Source of the DNA: UBA5336 sp038526245
GTDB lineage: Bacteria > Pseudomonadota > Alphaproteobacteria > Caulobacterales > Hyphomonadaceae
Reading direction: 5' to 3'
DNA: 64,000 nucleotides
Assembly (NCBI GenBank): GCA_038526245.1
Contig: JBCBGZ010000002.1
Coordinates: forward strand, 1-64,000
The number at the start of each line of letters is the position of its first letter. The stretch's first letter is position 1. Of the stretch, positions 16,499-24,622 are shown in pieces. Made by a program: the position numbers and the translations under genes. The notes under the pieces are model-generated. The model did no database searches. It worked only from the letters and a program-made list of their open reading frames with translations, and was not told the origin of the DNA.

Positions 16499-18310
16499 AT
16501 GGATACCTCCGACGCCCAAATCGCCTTCATCAAAAAAGCGGAGGCATACCTGGCGGTCAAAGACCGGGCCGCGGCAATCAGATGTCTTGAAGCCGGCCTG
16601 GCGCAGGCCCCAAAGACGTTCCACGGCTGGGTATTGCTCAGTCGCCTGCTGTATGAGGAACGCGATTACGCGAAGAGCATCAAGGCCGTGCAAATGGCTG
16701 AAAGGTTCGACCCCCTCGTCGCAGACTTTCAGCTGATCCAGCGGCAAATTCAGCGCGGAAATCTACAGGGCGCAGACGAAATGGCGAGAGCCATGCTGGA
16801 CGCCTGTCCCGGCCACCCACGCGCCATATTCACCCTCGCGCATATCGAGGAATTGCGGGGACGTCATGAGCAGCGCGTCGATTGGCTTCAGCAAGGACTC
16901 GATCACACGCCCGCAAACCTTGTTTTGTGGAAGCTGCTGGTCCGCGCTTTGGAAAGCTCGGGCGCCTATCGGCGCGCCGTCGAAACCGCCAAACACTTGG
17001 TTGAGCTGCAGGAAACATTCGAAACCGTTTGGGGGCTGGCATCAATTCTGTTGCGATACGGGCAGAATGAGTTGGCTCTGGAAATGTGTGACCGAGCCGA
17101 GCCCCTCGCTGGCGGCGATCGCAAGAAGCTGAGTGAAGTGGCCCTTGTTCGCGGTCAGCTACTTAGAATTGTCGGGTCACCCGAAGAAGGCATTGCAGCC
17201 TTGAAAAAGAGCCTCACCCACAACCCATTGAATAGTGCCAGTTGGTGGGGGCTGGCCGATACCAAGACCTACGAGTTTACCCCAGAAGAAGAGGCAACCC
17301 TCCGCCAGCTTCAGAATGAGCCCCGGACGGACCGGCGCCAGAAAGCTATGTCCGCCTTTGCCTTGGCGAGACAGCTGGAAACGAAGGGCGACATGATCCA
17401 AGCTATGGCCGTCTACCACGAGGCCAACGCCCTTGGTCAGCCAGATGGTTTTGATATTGATCTCGCCTGCGCAGCGGCCGAGCGTCTGAAAAACGCGTTC
17501 ACGGAGGATGCTTTAGCGACCAGGGCAACGCCAGACCACGACGCGCCAATTCCCATCTTCATCGTCGGGCTACCACGTTCGGGCTCCACCCTTATCGAAC
17601 AGATCCTGGCGAGCCATACGCAGATTGAGGGCACCATGGAGTTACCGGTATTGCCCGGCACGAAGCGGCGCGCCCATGTATCTTGTGTGGATGAGTTCAA
17701 AGCGGGGTATCTGGACGCCATCGGCCAGTTGCCGGAGTCGCGCCTGACCGAGCTTGGCGAATCCTATCTGACCGAAAGTAGCTTTTTTCGCAGCAGTGGG
17801 GTTCAGAGGTTTACCGACAAGATGCCGTTCAATTTCGAACATGTCGGTCTGATCTACAAAATCCTGCCGCAGGCGGTCGTGATAGATGCGCGGCGCAATC
17901 CCCTCGATTGCGGTCTGAGTATCTACAAGCAGAGCTTTTCCCAAGGATCAGCCTTCGCCTATGATCTCGAAACGATCGGCAAATACTATTCCCTCTATCT
18001 CTCGATTATGGACCACTGGGAGCGTGTTTTGCCCGGCCAAGTGCTACGGGTGCAGTATGAATCCCTGGTTCGATCACCGGAAAAAACTGTACGGCGCATG
18101 TTGGAACATATTGGGGTCCCGTTTGAACCGGAATGCTTGGCATTCCACACGACTCATCGTGCCGTCCGGTCGGCAAGCAGCGAACAGGTCCGCCAACCCG
18201 TCTATACCCGCGCAATTGGTGCCTGGCGCGCCTTTGACCCCCATCTCGACCCGCTGCGCAAAGGGCTCGGTGATGCGTCGATTGCCCGATTTTCTGACCT
18301 CTTGGACTAA
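16499..18310 (+). CDS. TPR-repeat sulfotransferase family protein
   Basis: A 603-residue two-part protein. Residues 1-330 form tetratricopeptide repeats (for example AIRCLEAGLAQAPKTFHGWVLLSRL, the alternation continuing to about 330). Residues 350-603 are a PAPS-dependent sulfotransferase: the 5'-phosphosulfate loop is FIVGLPRSGSTLIEQIL (about 354-370), and the 3'-phosphate site is in ARRNPLDCGLSIY. No signal peptide is present, so it is cytoplasmic. Such TPR-sulfotransferases often follow TonB receptors in sphingomonad and caulobacterial genomes; their acceptor is generally unknown. It is 67 bases after the receptor, same strand, with a hairpin between. Confidence 0.88.
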   Translation: MDTSDAQIAFIKKAEAYLAVKDRAAAIRCLEAGLAQAPKTFHGWVLLSRLLYEERDYAKSIKAVQMAERFDPLVADFQLIQRQIQRGNLQGADEMARAMLDACPGHPRAIFTLAHIEELRGRHEQRVDWLQQGLDHTPANLVLWKLLVRALESSGAYRRAVETAKHLVELQETFETVWGLASILLRYGQNELALEMCDRAEPLAGGDRKKLSEVALVRGQLLRIVGSPEEGIAALKKSLTHNPLNSASWWGLADTKTYEFTPEEEATLRQLQNEPRTDRRQKAMSAFALARQLETKGDMIQAMAVYHEANALGQPDGFDIDLACAAAERLKNAFTEDALATRATPDHDAPIPIFIVGLPRSGSTLIEQILASHTQIEGTMELPVLPGTKRRAHVSCVDEFKAGYLDAIGQLPESRLTELGESYLTESSFFRSSGVQRFTDKMPFNFEHVGLIYKILPQAVVIDARRNPLDCGLSIYKQSFSQGSAFAYDLETIGKYYSLYLSIMDHWERVLPGQVLRVQYESLVRSPEKTVRRMLEHIGVPFEPECLAFHTTHRAVRSASSEQVRQPVYTRAIGAWRAFDPHLDPLRKGLGDASIARFSDLLD

Positions 18311-18596
18311 CCTTCTGAGAACACGGGCAACCCAACCGCAACAAAGGCTGAGCGGCAAACCATCTACGGGTCGAACGTCTGACGGCTCGGTGTTTGACTC
18401 GCTACGCTTTGTGGATCGCCTCTCATATCCCGCTTGTTTGGCTAGTCCCTACCCCCACACTCCGGGCTTCCCTGATATGTGGGGACTTAGGCATAATCAA
18501 CCGGCGGGAGAACGGTCGAAAACAGGCATCTTGCTTTCAAGCCACTTAGGCGGCTTCCGGCGAAACTCCGCCTTAGCGGCAAGCCACGCGACACGG
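18311..18596. other. 286-base convergent intergenic region with two inverted repeats
   Basis: No gene is supported. CCCCACA (18453-18459) pairs with TGTGGGG (18478-18484), flanked by further partial symmetry (AGTCCC / GGGGACT). A second pair, GCCACTTAGGCGG (18541-18553) and CCGCCTTAGCGGC (18568-18580), matches at 11 of 13 positions over a 14-base loop. Either could end transcription from the two converging operons, but neither has a U-tract. Confidence 0.45.
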
Positions 18597-19634
18597 CTAT
18601 CGGAGCAGCCTTCGGAACCAGGGGTCGCCTGACTTTTGGCGTTGCCATTCGGCAGACAGTTTCCGCTGCCAGCGGCGAAAGTCGGTCGATGACTTTCTAA
18701 AGTCAGGTGCTGGACGCAAGGCTTTCGCATAGTTGCTGAGGTCCAACAGGAATGCATGGAGACGCGCGTTGACAGCTGCATTCTCTGACGAGCGCTTTCG
18801 AAGATAGCTGACATAGACAGAGCAGGCCGAACTCCGGCTATCCATGTCATGGCGATGCGGATTGGGCGCGTCTGGAAATCCCGGATCGAGGATCGCATCA
18901 ACAACGGGGGTGAAAGTCTCAAGCATCTCCTCCTGCGTCGGATATTGGCCCAGAACATCGGTCAGCTCTTCGTGCGGCGTTCGGATCAGCGGGTCGGGCT
19001 CGCCCTTCTGGGCCTTGAGGACGAATTGGCCGGGCTTGAAGGGCTGGTCGAAAGTGAGCGCGTCTGCCAGCGTGTGCCGCTCGAAGAAGGCGTCGGCCTC
19101 CGTGAGACCGATCTGGAAGAACGTCCGGGACTGAACAAAGTCCGGATCATCGTCCGAGACACCTTCCGGATAGAGCCAGTCCAACTCAGCCTTGCCGTCG
19201 GCATCGAAGGCGAGGGCCTTGTTCCAGTCGATTTCCAAACGCCCCCGCACAAGCTTGCCGCCATCGAAGATAAAGCCGGACTCTCCGCCCTCGTCATAGG
19301 CGGAGAAATGGGCGACGGGTTGATCGAGCGCCCGCGACAACCCCATGGCGATCTTTGCGCCGTCGGCATCGAAAAGGCTCTTGTCGCCGCCCTTCTCCGT
19401 GATCCTTGTTTCGATGTTCTTGAGCTGGGCTGTCTGTTCGTCGGTCAGGCCAAGCGCCTTCGTCTTGATCTCTTCCTGGAAGGTGATCGCTTCGGTGTTA
19501 CTCTGGCCCTCGAGGAACCAGGCGCCCGTCTCCGGCTCATGAAACAGACGCCAACTGGCCAACGCATCGACGCCCTGCAGCGTGTCGATTTCCGGAGGAC
19601 GATTGAACGCTACAAAGGAAACATACCAGCCCAT
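18597..19634 (-). CDS. Hypothetical protein, 345 aa
   Basis: I do not recognise the family. The protein is soluble-looking, acidic through most of its length (for example VSDDDPDFVQS) and basic at the end (WQRKLSAEWQRQKSGDPWFRRLLR). Blocks that might be useful for searching are FDADGAKIAMGLSRALDQPVAHF and ALAFDADGKAELDWLYPEGVSDDD. No signal peptide or membrane segment is seen. Its ATG overlaps the stop codon of the upstream gene by one base (TAATG), so the two are translationally coupled and probably act together. Confidence 0.7.
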   Translation of the reverse strand: MGWYVSFVAFNRPPEIDTLQGVDALASWRLFHEPETGAWFLEGQSNTEAITFQEEIKTKALGLTDEQTAQLKNIETRITEKGGDKSLFDADGAKIAMGLSRALDQPVAHFSAYDEGGESGFIFDGGKLVRGRLEIDWNKALAFDADGKAELDWLYPEGVSDDDPDFVQSRTFFQIGLTEADAFFERHTLADALTFDQPFKPGQFVLKAQKGEPDPLIRTPHEELTDVLGQYPTQEEMLETFTPVVDAILDPGFPDAPNPHRHDMDSRSSACSVYVSYLRKRSSENAAVNARLHAFLLDLSNYAKALRPAPDFRKSSTDFRRWQRKLSAEWQRQKSGDPWFRRLLR

Positions 19635-20383
19635 TATTGTTCGCCCAGGGCAACTTCGACGGCGAGGCGCAGCTCTTCGATGGCGGCGTCCTTGGGTTGG
19701 GTCGAATTCTCCAGCATGAAAAAGACGCGGGTGGCGTTTTCACCAAAGGCGTTGAGGAAGGCACTGCTCTCCCTCATCGCGCCGGAGTCGCATAGAAAGA
19801 CGGGATCGAAGCCGTCAAAGTCGGATGCCGCAGCCGCCCCCTCGTCGCGTTCCAGTCCATAAGCAATCAATTCGGGAAAGGCTGGCGCAAGGGCGCGCGC
19901 ATGGGCGACGTTTCCGCTTAGAATGACACTTTCCAACTCGTTTTGAGATGTCACCTCTGCAATCGCGGAAACCACACGTTGATCGCGCAGGATGGCCAAC
20001 TCGCCCGATCCGGACAGCTCCATAATGATGGGAATGATCGTGAAGGGAGTCACCGGAATATGACTTTCGCTGACAGCCTGGCATTCGGCCACCGTTAGCG
20101 TGTCGCGGTCCGTCAAACCCAACAATACGAGCCTCGCTGTGCTGATGTCCGACAGGCGCTGGGCGGCAAACGTCTGGTAAGCTGTTCGAAGCGCGTCGGC
20201 CTGCTGGAGCTCGACGTGCAGCCGCTGGAGGATCTCACGCTCAGCGCGCCGGTCACTTCGCGCATCGTTCCAGTTTGAGACCTGGATTGCGAGCAACACA
20301 CCGAAAACAACGATGGCAAAGTCCAGCAGAACCGCAAACCAGTTCTGGTCTTTCACATGTTGGGTGACACGGCGCAGGAGCAT
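19634..20383 (-). CDS. DUF6090-like membrane-anchored protein
   Basis: A 249-residue protein with a single N-terminal transmembrane helix (AVLLDFAIVVFGVLLAIQVSNWND, residues about 18-41) followed by a helical, charged region. The signature VVFGVLLAIQVSNWND...R is typical of the DUF6090 family common in Bacteroidetes, Sphingomonadales and Caulobacterales; no function is established. The remainder (QSVNEL-like helices, then CDSGAMRESSAFLNAFGENATRVFFML) would lie in the periplasm. The Shine-Dalgarno GAGGGGA supports the start. It is coupled to the next gene by a TAATG overlap. Confidence 0.75.
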   Translation of the reverse strand: MLLRRVTQHVKDQNWFAVLLDFAIVVFGVLLAIQVSNWNDARSDRRAEREILQRLHVELQQADALRTAYQTFAAQRLSDISTARLVLLGLTDRDTLTVAECQAVSESHIPVTPFTIIPIIMELSGSGELAILRDQRVVSAIAEVTSQNELESVILSGNVAHARALAPAFPELIAYGLERDEGAAAASDFDGFDPVFLCDSGAMRESSAFLNAFGENATRVFFMLENSTQPKDAAIEELRLAVEVALGEQ

Positions 20384-20411
20384 GATCTTTTCCCCTCAGG
20401 ACCGCTTGTTC

Positions 20412-21086
20412 CTATCGCTTAAGCCCCACCTGTTCAAATCCGGCTGTAACGAAGTCGAGGACATAGCCATGGGCCGCCTGCAAGTCGTCTGAGCGACATG
20501 CCCCGCCCGACAGGCTGTCGAGGCGGCCGGTTTGGGCGAAGGTCAGGGTGAGCGCGCCGGAAAGGCAATGATAGCCCCAAAAGAGCGCCGCCTCATCGGC
20601 ATCGGGAAGCGCCTTGCGCAGGGCGGCGATGAACTGGTCCACCATCGGGTTGAAAAAGCGCGACATCAGTTTCGCGCCCCATTCGGCGGAATTGTTCACA
20701 TAGGCCACGAGGGCGTAATAGCTCCGCCAGGCCGGATCATCCAAATGGGGTCCGTTCAGCAGCGGGAAGAGGTACGCATCCAGGATGGCGCGCACGCTGG
20801 GCGGGTTGGGAGCAGCGTCGTTCGTGGCCGCTTCCAGGGCTTTCAGTCGCCAGCGATTGATCAGTTCGGCCCGGCGCATAAAGGTGGCTTCGAACAGTTC
20901 ATGCTTGCGCCCGAAATGGTAGCTCGGCAGGGCCACATCCACATCGGCTTCCTTGGCGATTTCGCGCAGGGTGACCGCGTCATAACCGTGGCGGGCGAAG
21001 AGTTTTTCAGAAGCGTTCAGGATGCGCGTGCGGCGGTCTTCAGAGTGTGGCTCGATGAGCCCTGGCCCGTCTTGCGCATTGTCCAT
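20412..21086 (-). CDS. TetR-family transcriptional regulator
   Basis: The first 70 residues form a TetR DNA-binding domain: RRTRILNASEKLFARHGYDAVTLREIAKEADVDVALPSYHFGRKHELFEA, with the helix-turn-helix at about 43-62. The C-terminal ligand/dimer domain (about 80-224) resembles the group with aromatic clusters (YHCLSGALTLTFAQTGRL) and carries two cysteines. GAGGAGG lies before the start. It is separated from the upstream-lying purN by 97 bases and from the next minus-strand gene by 28 bases, so it could lead the three-gene group ending at 18597. The target genes are unknown. Confidence 0.9.
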   Translation of the reverse strand: MDNAQDGPGLIEPHSEDRRTRILNASEKLFARHGYDAVTLREIAKEADVDVALPSYHFGRKHELFEATFMRRAELINRWRLKALEAATNDAAPNPPSVRAILDAYLFPLLNGPHLDDPAWRSYYALVAYVNNSAEWGAKLMSRFFNPMVDQFIAALRKALPDADEAALFWGYHCLSGALTLTFAQTGRLDSLSGGACRSDDLQAAHGYVLDFVTAGFEQVGLKR

Positions 21087-21183
21087 TCACCGACTCCTCC
21101 TCGCTTCAGCCTAGCGCGAAGATGCCAACGCCGCAAACGCCTCGATTCCAGCAGGTGCAGCAACAAATATTGCTGCGGGCGAG

Positions 21184-21771
21184 CTAGTGAGCCACCGCTT
21201 TTCTTAGCGCCAGCCCCAAAGCCTCTGGATACAATTCGTGCTCCTTCGGCAGGATTCGCGCGGCCAGCGTTTCCGGCGTGTCCCCCGCCAGCACGGGCAC
21301 GCGCGCCTGGGCGATCACCTCGCCTTCGTCCACGCCATCGTTCACATAGTGCACGCTACACCCGGCTTCCTTGCGGCCATCGGCAATGGCGCGGGCATGG
21401 GTGTTCAGGCCCTTATAGTCCGGCAAAAGCGACGGATGGATATTGATCAGCCTGCGCCGCCAGCGCGCGACAAACCAGGGCGTCAGCACCCGCATGAAAC
21501 CGGCAAGGGCGACGAATTGTGCACCGGCGGCGCGCAATGCTGCATCCACTTCGCGCTCGAACGCTTCGCGATCCTTGCCGAACCCAGTGTGGTCAATGCA
21601 CAGACTTGGCACCCCATAGGAACGGGCTGTTTGCAGTCCTGCCGCATCGGGGCGGTTCGACACGACCAGCACGGGCAAACCGGGATAGGACTCCTCGGCG
21701 GCCGCCTTCAGCAGGGCTGTCATGTTGGAGCCACGCCCGGAAATCAGAACGGCAAACGGAATGCGGGTCAT
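21184..21771 (-). CDS. purN: Phosphoribosylglycinamide formyltransferase
   Basis: Transfers a formyl group from 10-formyl-tetrahydrofolate to GAR, step 3 of purine synthesis. The protein starts MTRIPFAVLISGRGSNMTALL; catalytic Asn and His lie in INIHPSLLPDYKG, and the third catalytic residue in VNDGVDEG. It has 195 residues, as expected. A longer in-frame reading to 21936 runs inside purM and is rejected. Its ATG overlaps the purM stop by 4 bases (ATGA), so the two are translated together. Confidence 0.97.
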   Translation of the reverse strand: MTRIPFAVLISGRGSNMTALLKAAAEESYPGLPVLVVSNRPDAAGLQTARSYGVPSLCIDHTGFGKDREAFEREVDAALRAAGAQFVALAGFMRVLTPWFVARWRRRLINIHPSLLPDYKGLNTHARAIADGRKEAGCSVHYVNDGVDEGEVIAQARVPVLAGDTPETLAARILPKEHELYPEALGLALRKAVAH

Positions 21772-22799
21772 GCCGGGACCAGGTCTCCAATCAAGGTGGG
21801 GAACTCTCCAGCGGCTTTGAGGCCGTCGAGCGCGTCCTGGGCATCGGCCTCGGCCACGGCGAGCACCATGCCGATCCCCATATTGAAGGTGCGCTGCATC
21901 TCCGCGTCTTCGATCGCTCCTTCGGTCTGCAACCATTCGAACAGGGCCGGCGGCGTCCAGGCTTCAAAGTCGATCCGAGGCCGAAGCGTGGCGGGCAACA
22001 TGCGGGGAATGTTTTCCGTCAAACCACCGCCGGTGATGTGCGCGAGGCCTTTCACAAGGCCGCCTTTGATGAGGGGAAGCGTTTGACGCGCATATAGCCG
22101 CGTGGGCGTCAGCAACACATCGCCCAAAGTGCCTTCCGCGAAGGGGCATGGCGCGTCCATGGGCGTGTCGGTGCGCTCAACCACACGACGGATGAGGCTG
22201 TAACCGTTTGAATGGGCGCCGCTACTGGCCAGGCCGATGAGCACATCGCCGGGCGCCATATCGTCCATTCGCGGCAGCATGGCCCTGCGCTCAGCTGCCC
22301 CGACCACGAAGCCGGCGAGATCATAATGCCCCGGCGGGTACATGCCCGGCATTTCAGCTGTCTCCCCGCCGATCAACGCACACCCTGCCTGGCGGCAGCC
22401 TTCCGCGATGCCGGAGACAACCGCTTCGGCCACACCGCCCTCCAGTTTGCCGGTGGCGAAATAGTCGAGAAAGAATAAAGGCTCTGCCCCCTGGGCGAGC
22501 ACGTCATTGGCGCACATGGCCACCAGGTCGATCCCGACTGTGTCGTGCTTGCCTGTCTGGAAAGCGAGCATCAGTTTTGTCCCGACACCGTCAGTGCCGG
22601 ACACCAGCACTGGGTCTTCAAAACCGGCGGCCTTAAGGTCAAAAAGCGCGCCGAAACCGCCCAATCCCCCCATCACGCCAGCGCGCGCGGTGGCCTTCGC
22701 CAGGGGGCCGATAGCATCGACAAGCGCATTGCCTGCCTCAATGTCGACACCTGCATCTTTATAGGTGAGCGGCGTGGGTGTGTCTTTTGTCATGGGCAT
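21768..22799 (-). CDS. purM: Phosphoribosylformylglycinamidine cyclo-ligase (AIR synthetase)
   Basis: Closes the imidazole ring of purines using ATP (FGAM to AIR). Diagnostic blocks are LVSGTDGVGTKLMLAF, IGIDLVAMCANDVLAQGAEPLFFLDYFATGKL, GGETAEMPGMYPPGHYDLAGF and LAHITGGGLTENIPRMLP. The 343-residue length is normal. Two ATGs (22799 and 22793) are possible starts; neither has a strong Shine-Dalgarno. It forms an operon with purN and is divergent from the DUF2066-hdaA-ppk-ppx group. Confidence 0.97.
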   Translation of the reverse strand: MPMTKDTPTPLTYKDAGVDIEAGNALVDAIGPLAKATARAGVMGGLGGFGALFDLKAAGFEDPVLVSGTDGVGTKLMLAFQTGKHDTVGIDLVAMCANDVLAQGAEPLFFLDYFATGKLEGGVAEAVVSGIAEGCRQAGCALIGGETAEMPGMYPPGHYDLAGFVVGAAERRAMLPRMDDMAPGDVLIGLASSGAHSNGYSLIRRVVERTDTPMDAPCPFAEGTLGDVLLTPTRLYARQTLPLIKGGLVKGLAHITGGGLTENIPRMLPATLRPRIDFEAWTPPALFEWLQTEGAIEDAEMQRTFNMGIGMVLAVAEADAQDALDGLKAAGEFPTLIGDLVPA

Positions 22800-22904
22800 C
22801 GGCCACTATCACGGGGAAAAATGGTGCGCCAGTGTGGGTTATCAGTTCTCGGGCGCTGATTCCCCTGCTAAGCGTGTTTCGAAATACGAGGGAGCCTCGC
22901 TGCC

Positions 22905-23915
22905 ATGATTCGGTATGTGTTTTTGATGTTTGCCGCGCTGATGTTCGCGGTTTTGGCGGCGATGGCCGATACGCGGTCGGTTTACACGATCAGCGACATC
23001 AAGGTGGACCGCCGCGGCGCAAGCGTTGTGGCCGCCGTGGACGCAGCCCAGGCCGACGCGCGCCGCATCGGGGCGGAACGTCTGATCGCAAAGATCACCC
23101 TGCCCCAGGACATCGAGGCCGCAGGCGGCATCCTGATCACCCAGGACGTGGCTGACCGGCTGGTGGCAGCGATCGACGTTCAGGAGGAGAGCCGCGGTGG
23201 CGGGCGCTATCGCGGCACCCTTTCAGCGGTACTGAACCCGATTGCCGTGCGCCAATTCCTCGACCAGCAGGGCATACCCTATGTGGATCGTCAGGCGCCC
23301 CGGGCCCTTGTCGTGCCCATTGGAGATGGCCGGTCAGATTTTGCCTGGCAGGCCGCATGGCCCGAGCGCGATGAGGGCGAACTGGCCCCCTTTGTGACAT
23401 CGACCATTCCGGCTGCAACCGTCCTGCCCCTATGGGAGGAATTGTCGCCCGAAGCCCGTGTGCGCGGCGCCCAACGCGCTGTCATCGCCCAACTTGTCGG
23501 TCAGCCCGGCGCGTATGCCGTGGATCTCACTCTTGTGACGCCATCGGGCCAGGGCGGCCTTGGGCGGAGCGACTACGCCGCCGATCTCGAAGGCGCATCC
23601 GCCGCGGCGGCAAGGCGACTAAGCGACGTTTGGAAAGACAGCGCGGTGGTGCGCTCCAACACACGCACCATCGTGACGGCGAGCGTTTTCTACACGTCGA
23701 TTGCGGAATGGAACACGCTCCGAAGCGCGCTCGCCCGTTCACCGCTCGTCTCAGAGTTCAACACCGAAGCGATCGCGCGGGATGGCGCGCTGGTTCGGTT
23801 CGCCTATGCGGGAGAAACAGAGCGGCTGATGGCTGACCTGCGCCAGCGCGGCGTGGAACTGGATGCTGACTTTTCCGGCTGGGTGCTCACATCTGCTGTG
23901 TCACCGGTGCAGTGA
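22905..23915 (+). CDS. DUF2066 domain exported protein
   Basis: A 336-residue protein with an N-terminal signal or anchor helix (YVFLMFAALMFAVLAAMA) and the DUF2066 pattern (YTISDIKVDRRGASVVAAVDAAQADARRIGAERLIAKI...). The family is conserved but uncharacterised; in proteobacteria it often precedes the hda/hdaA gene, as here. It shares a GTGA overlap with the downstream hdaA gene, so their translation is coupled although one product should be periplasmic and the other cytoplasmic. GGGAG precedes the ATG. Confidence 0.85.
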   Translation: MIRYVFLMFAALMFAVLAAMADTRSVYTISDIKVDRRGASVVAAVDAAQADARRIGAERLIAKITLPQDIEAAGGILITQDVADRLVAAIDVQEESRGGGRYRGTLSAVLNPIAVRQFLDQQGIPYVDRQAPRALVVPIGDGRSDFAWQAAWPERDEGELAPFVTSTIPAATVLPLWEELSPEARVRGAQRAVIAQLVGQPGAYAVDLTLVTPSGQGGLGRSDYAADLEGASAAAARRLSDVWKDSAVVRSNTRTIVTASVFYTSIAEWNTLRSALARSPLVSEFNTEAIARDGALVRFAYAGETERLMADLRQRGVELDADFSGWVLTSAVSPVQ

Positions 23916-24622
23916 CCAGCCCGGCTGGCAGCGCCGGCAAGGGCCCCCTCCAGGCCAGTTTCGAGTTTGCAGGCCCGCCACGTCAATTCTCTGAGCTTGA
24001 CCGGGGGACCGCCAATCGCGCCGCCATTGATTTCCTCGAAAGCGTCAACGCCTGGCCCTTCCCCGTGGCGTGTCTTATCGGCCCTCCCCGGTCCGGCAAA
24101 TCGACCCTGGCCGAGGTCTGGGCGCGGGCCCAGTCGGGGCTCTGCCAAACCCCAGACGCCCTCCTGACACGTAGCGAACGGGTCGATCTCTCCAAAACGG
24201 CTTTGGCGATTGATCCTGCTGACACTGGCCTGCCGGAGAATGCCTTGCTCAGCCTGATCAACCAAGCCGGGGAACGCGATGGCCGGCTCCTGCTCACCGC
24301 AAGCACGCCTCCCATGGCCTGGCCCGTAGAAAACAGGGACCTCGCGTCCAGATTGGCGTCCCTGCCCCTAGCAGAAATCCACAAGCCGGACGAAGAGATG
24401 GTGGGCCTGCGGCTCTACTCTCTTTTGCGCCGCCATTTCGCTGCGCCGCCGATGGATGTTGTGAGGTATCTGGAACCACGCCTGAAACGCACCTATGCAG
24501 ACATCGAGTCGTGTGCAAAACGGCTGGCGGGGCGTGTTGGCTCCGGGCAAGGCCTTACGGTCATGCTGGCCAGCACAGTGCTCACTGAGATGTATGGCGC
24601 CGAGGACAAGAGCGATGGCTGA
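23912..24622 (+). CDS. hdaA: DnaA-related regulatory inactivator (HdaA-like)
   Basis: An AAA+ protein of 236 residues related to domain III of DnaA. With the DNA sliding clamp, such proteins stimulate ATP hydrolysis by DnaA and prevent re-initiation. The Walker A motif is GPPRSGKST; the Walker B position is occupied by LAIDPAD; RDLASRLASLPLAEI corresponds to the sensor/box VII region. The N-terminal QASFEF is a candidate clamp-binding peptide, diverged from the usual QLxLPL/QxxLxF. The start is GTG, within a 4-base overlap with DUF2066, and its 3' end overlaps ppk by 8 bases. The neighbours (purine genes, ppk) match the caulobacterial arrangement as I remember it. Confidence 0.85.
   Translation: MTSPAGSAGKGPLQASFEFAGPPRQFSELDRGTANRAAIDFLESVNAWPFPVACLIGPPRSGKSTLAEVWARAQSGLCQTPDALLTRSERVDLSKTALAIDPADTGLPENALLSLINQAGERDGRLLLTASTPPMAWPVENRDLASRLASLPLAEIHKPDEEMVGLRLYSLLRRHFAAPPMDVVRYLEPRLKRTYADIESCAKRLAGRVGSGQGLTVMLASTVLTEMYGAEDKSDG

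Noticed and set aside
18453..18484. CCCCACA/TGTGGGG inverted repeat as a transposon end or attachment site
   Set aside because: No transposase, target duplication or integrase is near; it is more simply a hairpin between converging operons.
21772..21936. 55-codon N-terminal extension of purN
   Set aside because: It overlaps the purM coding end in another frame; the ATGA overlap at 21768-21771 is the standard coupling.
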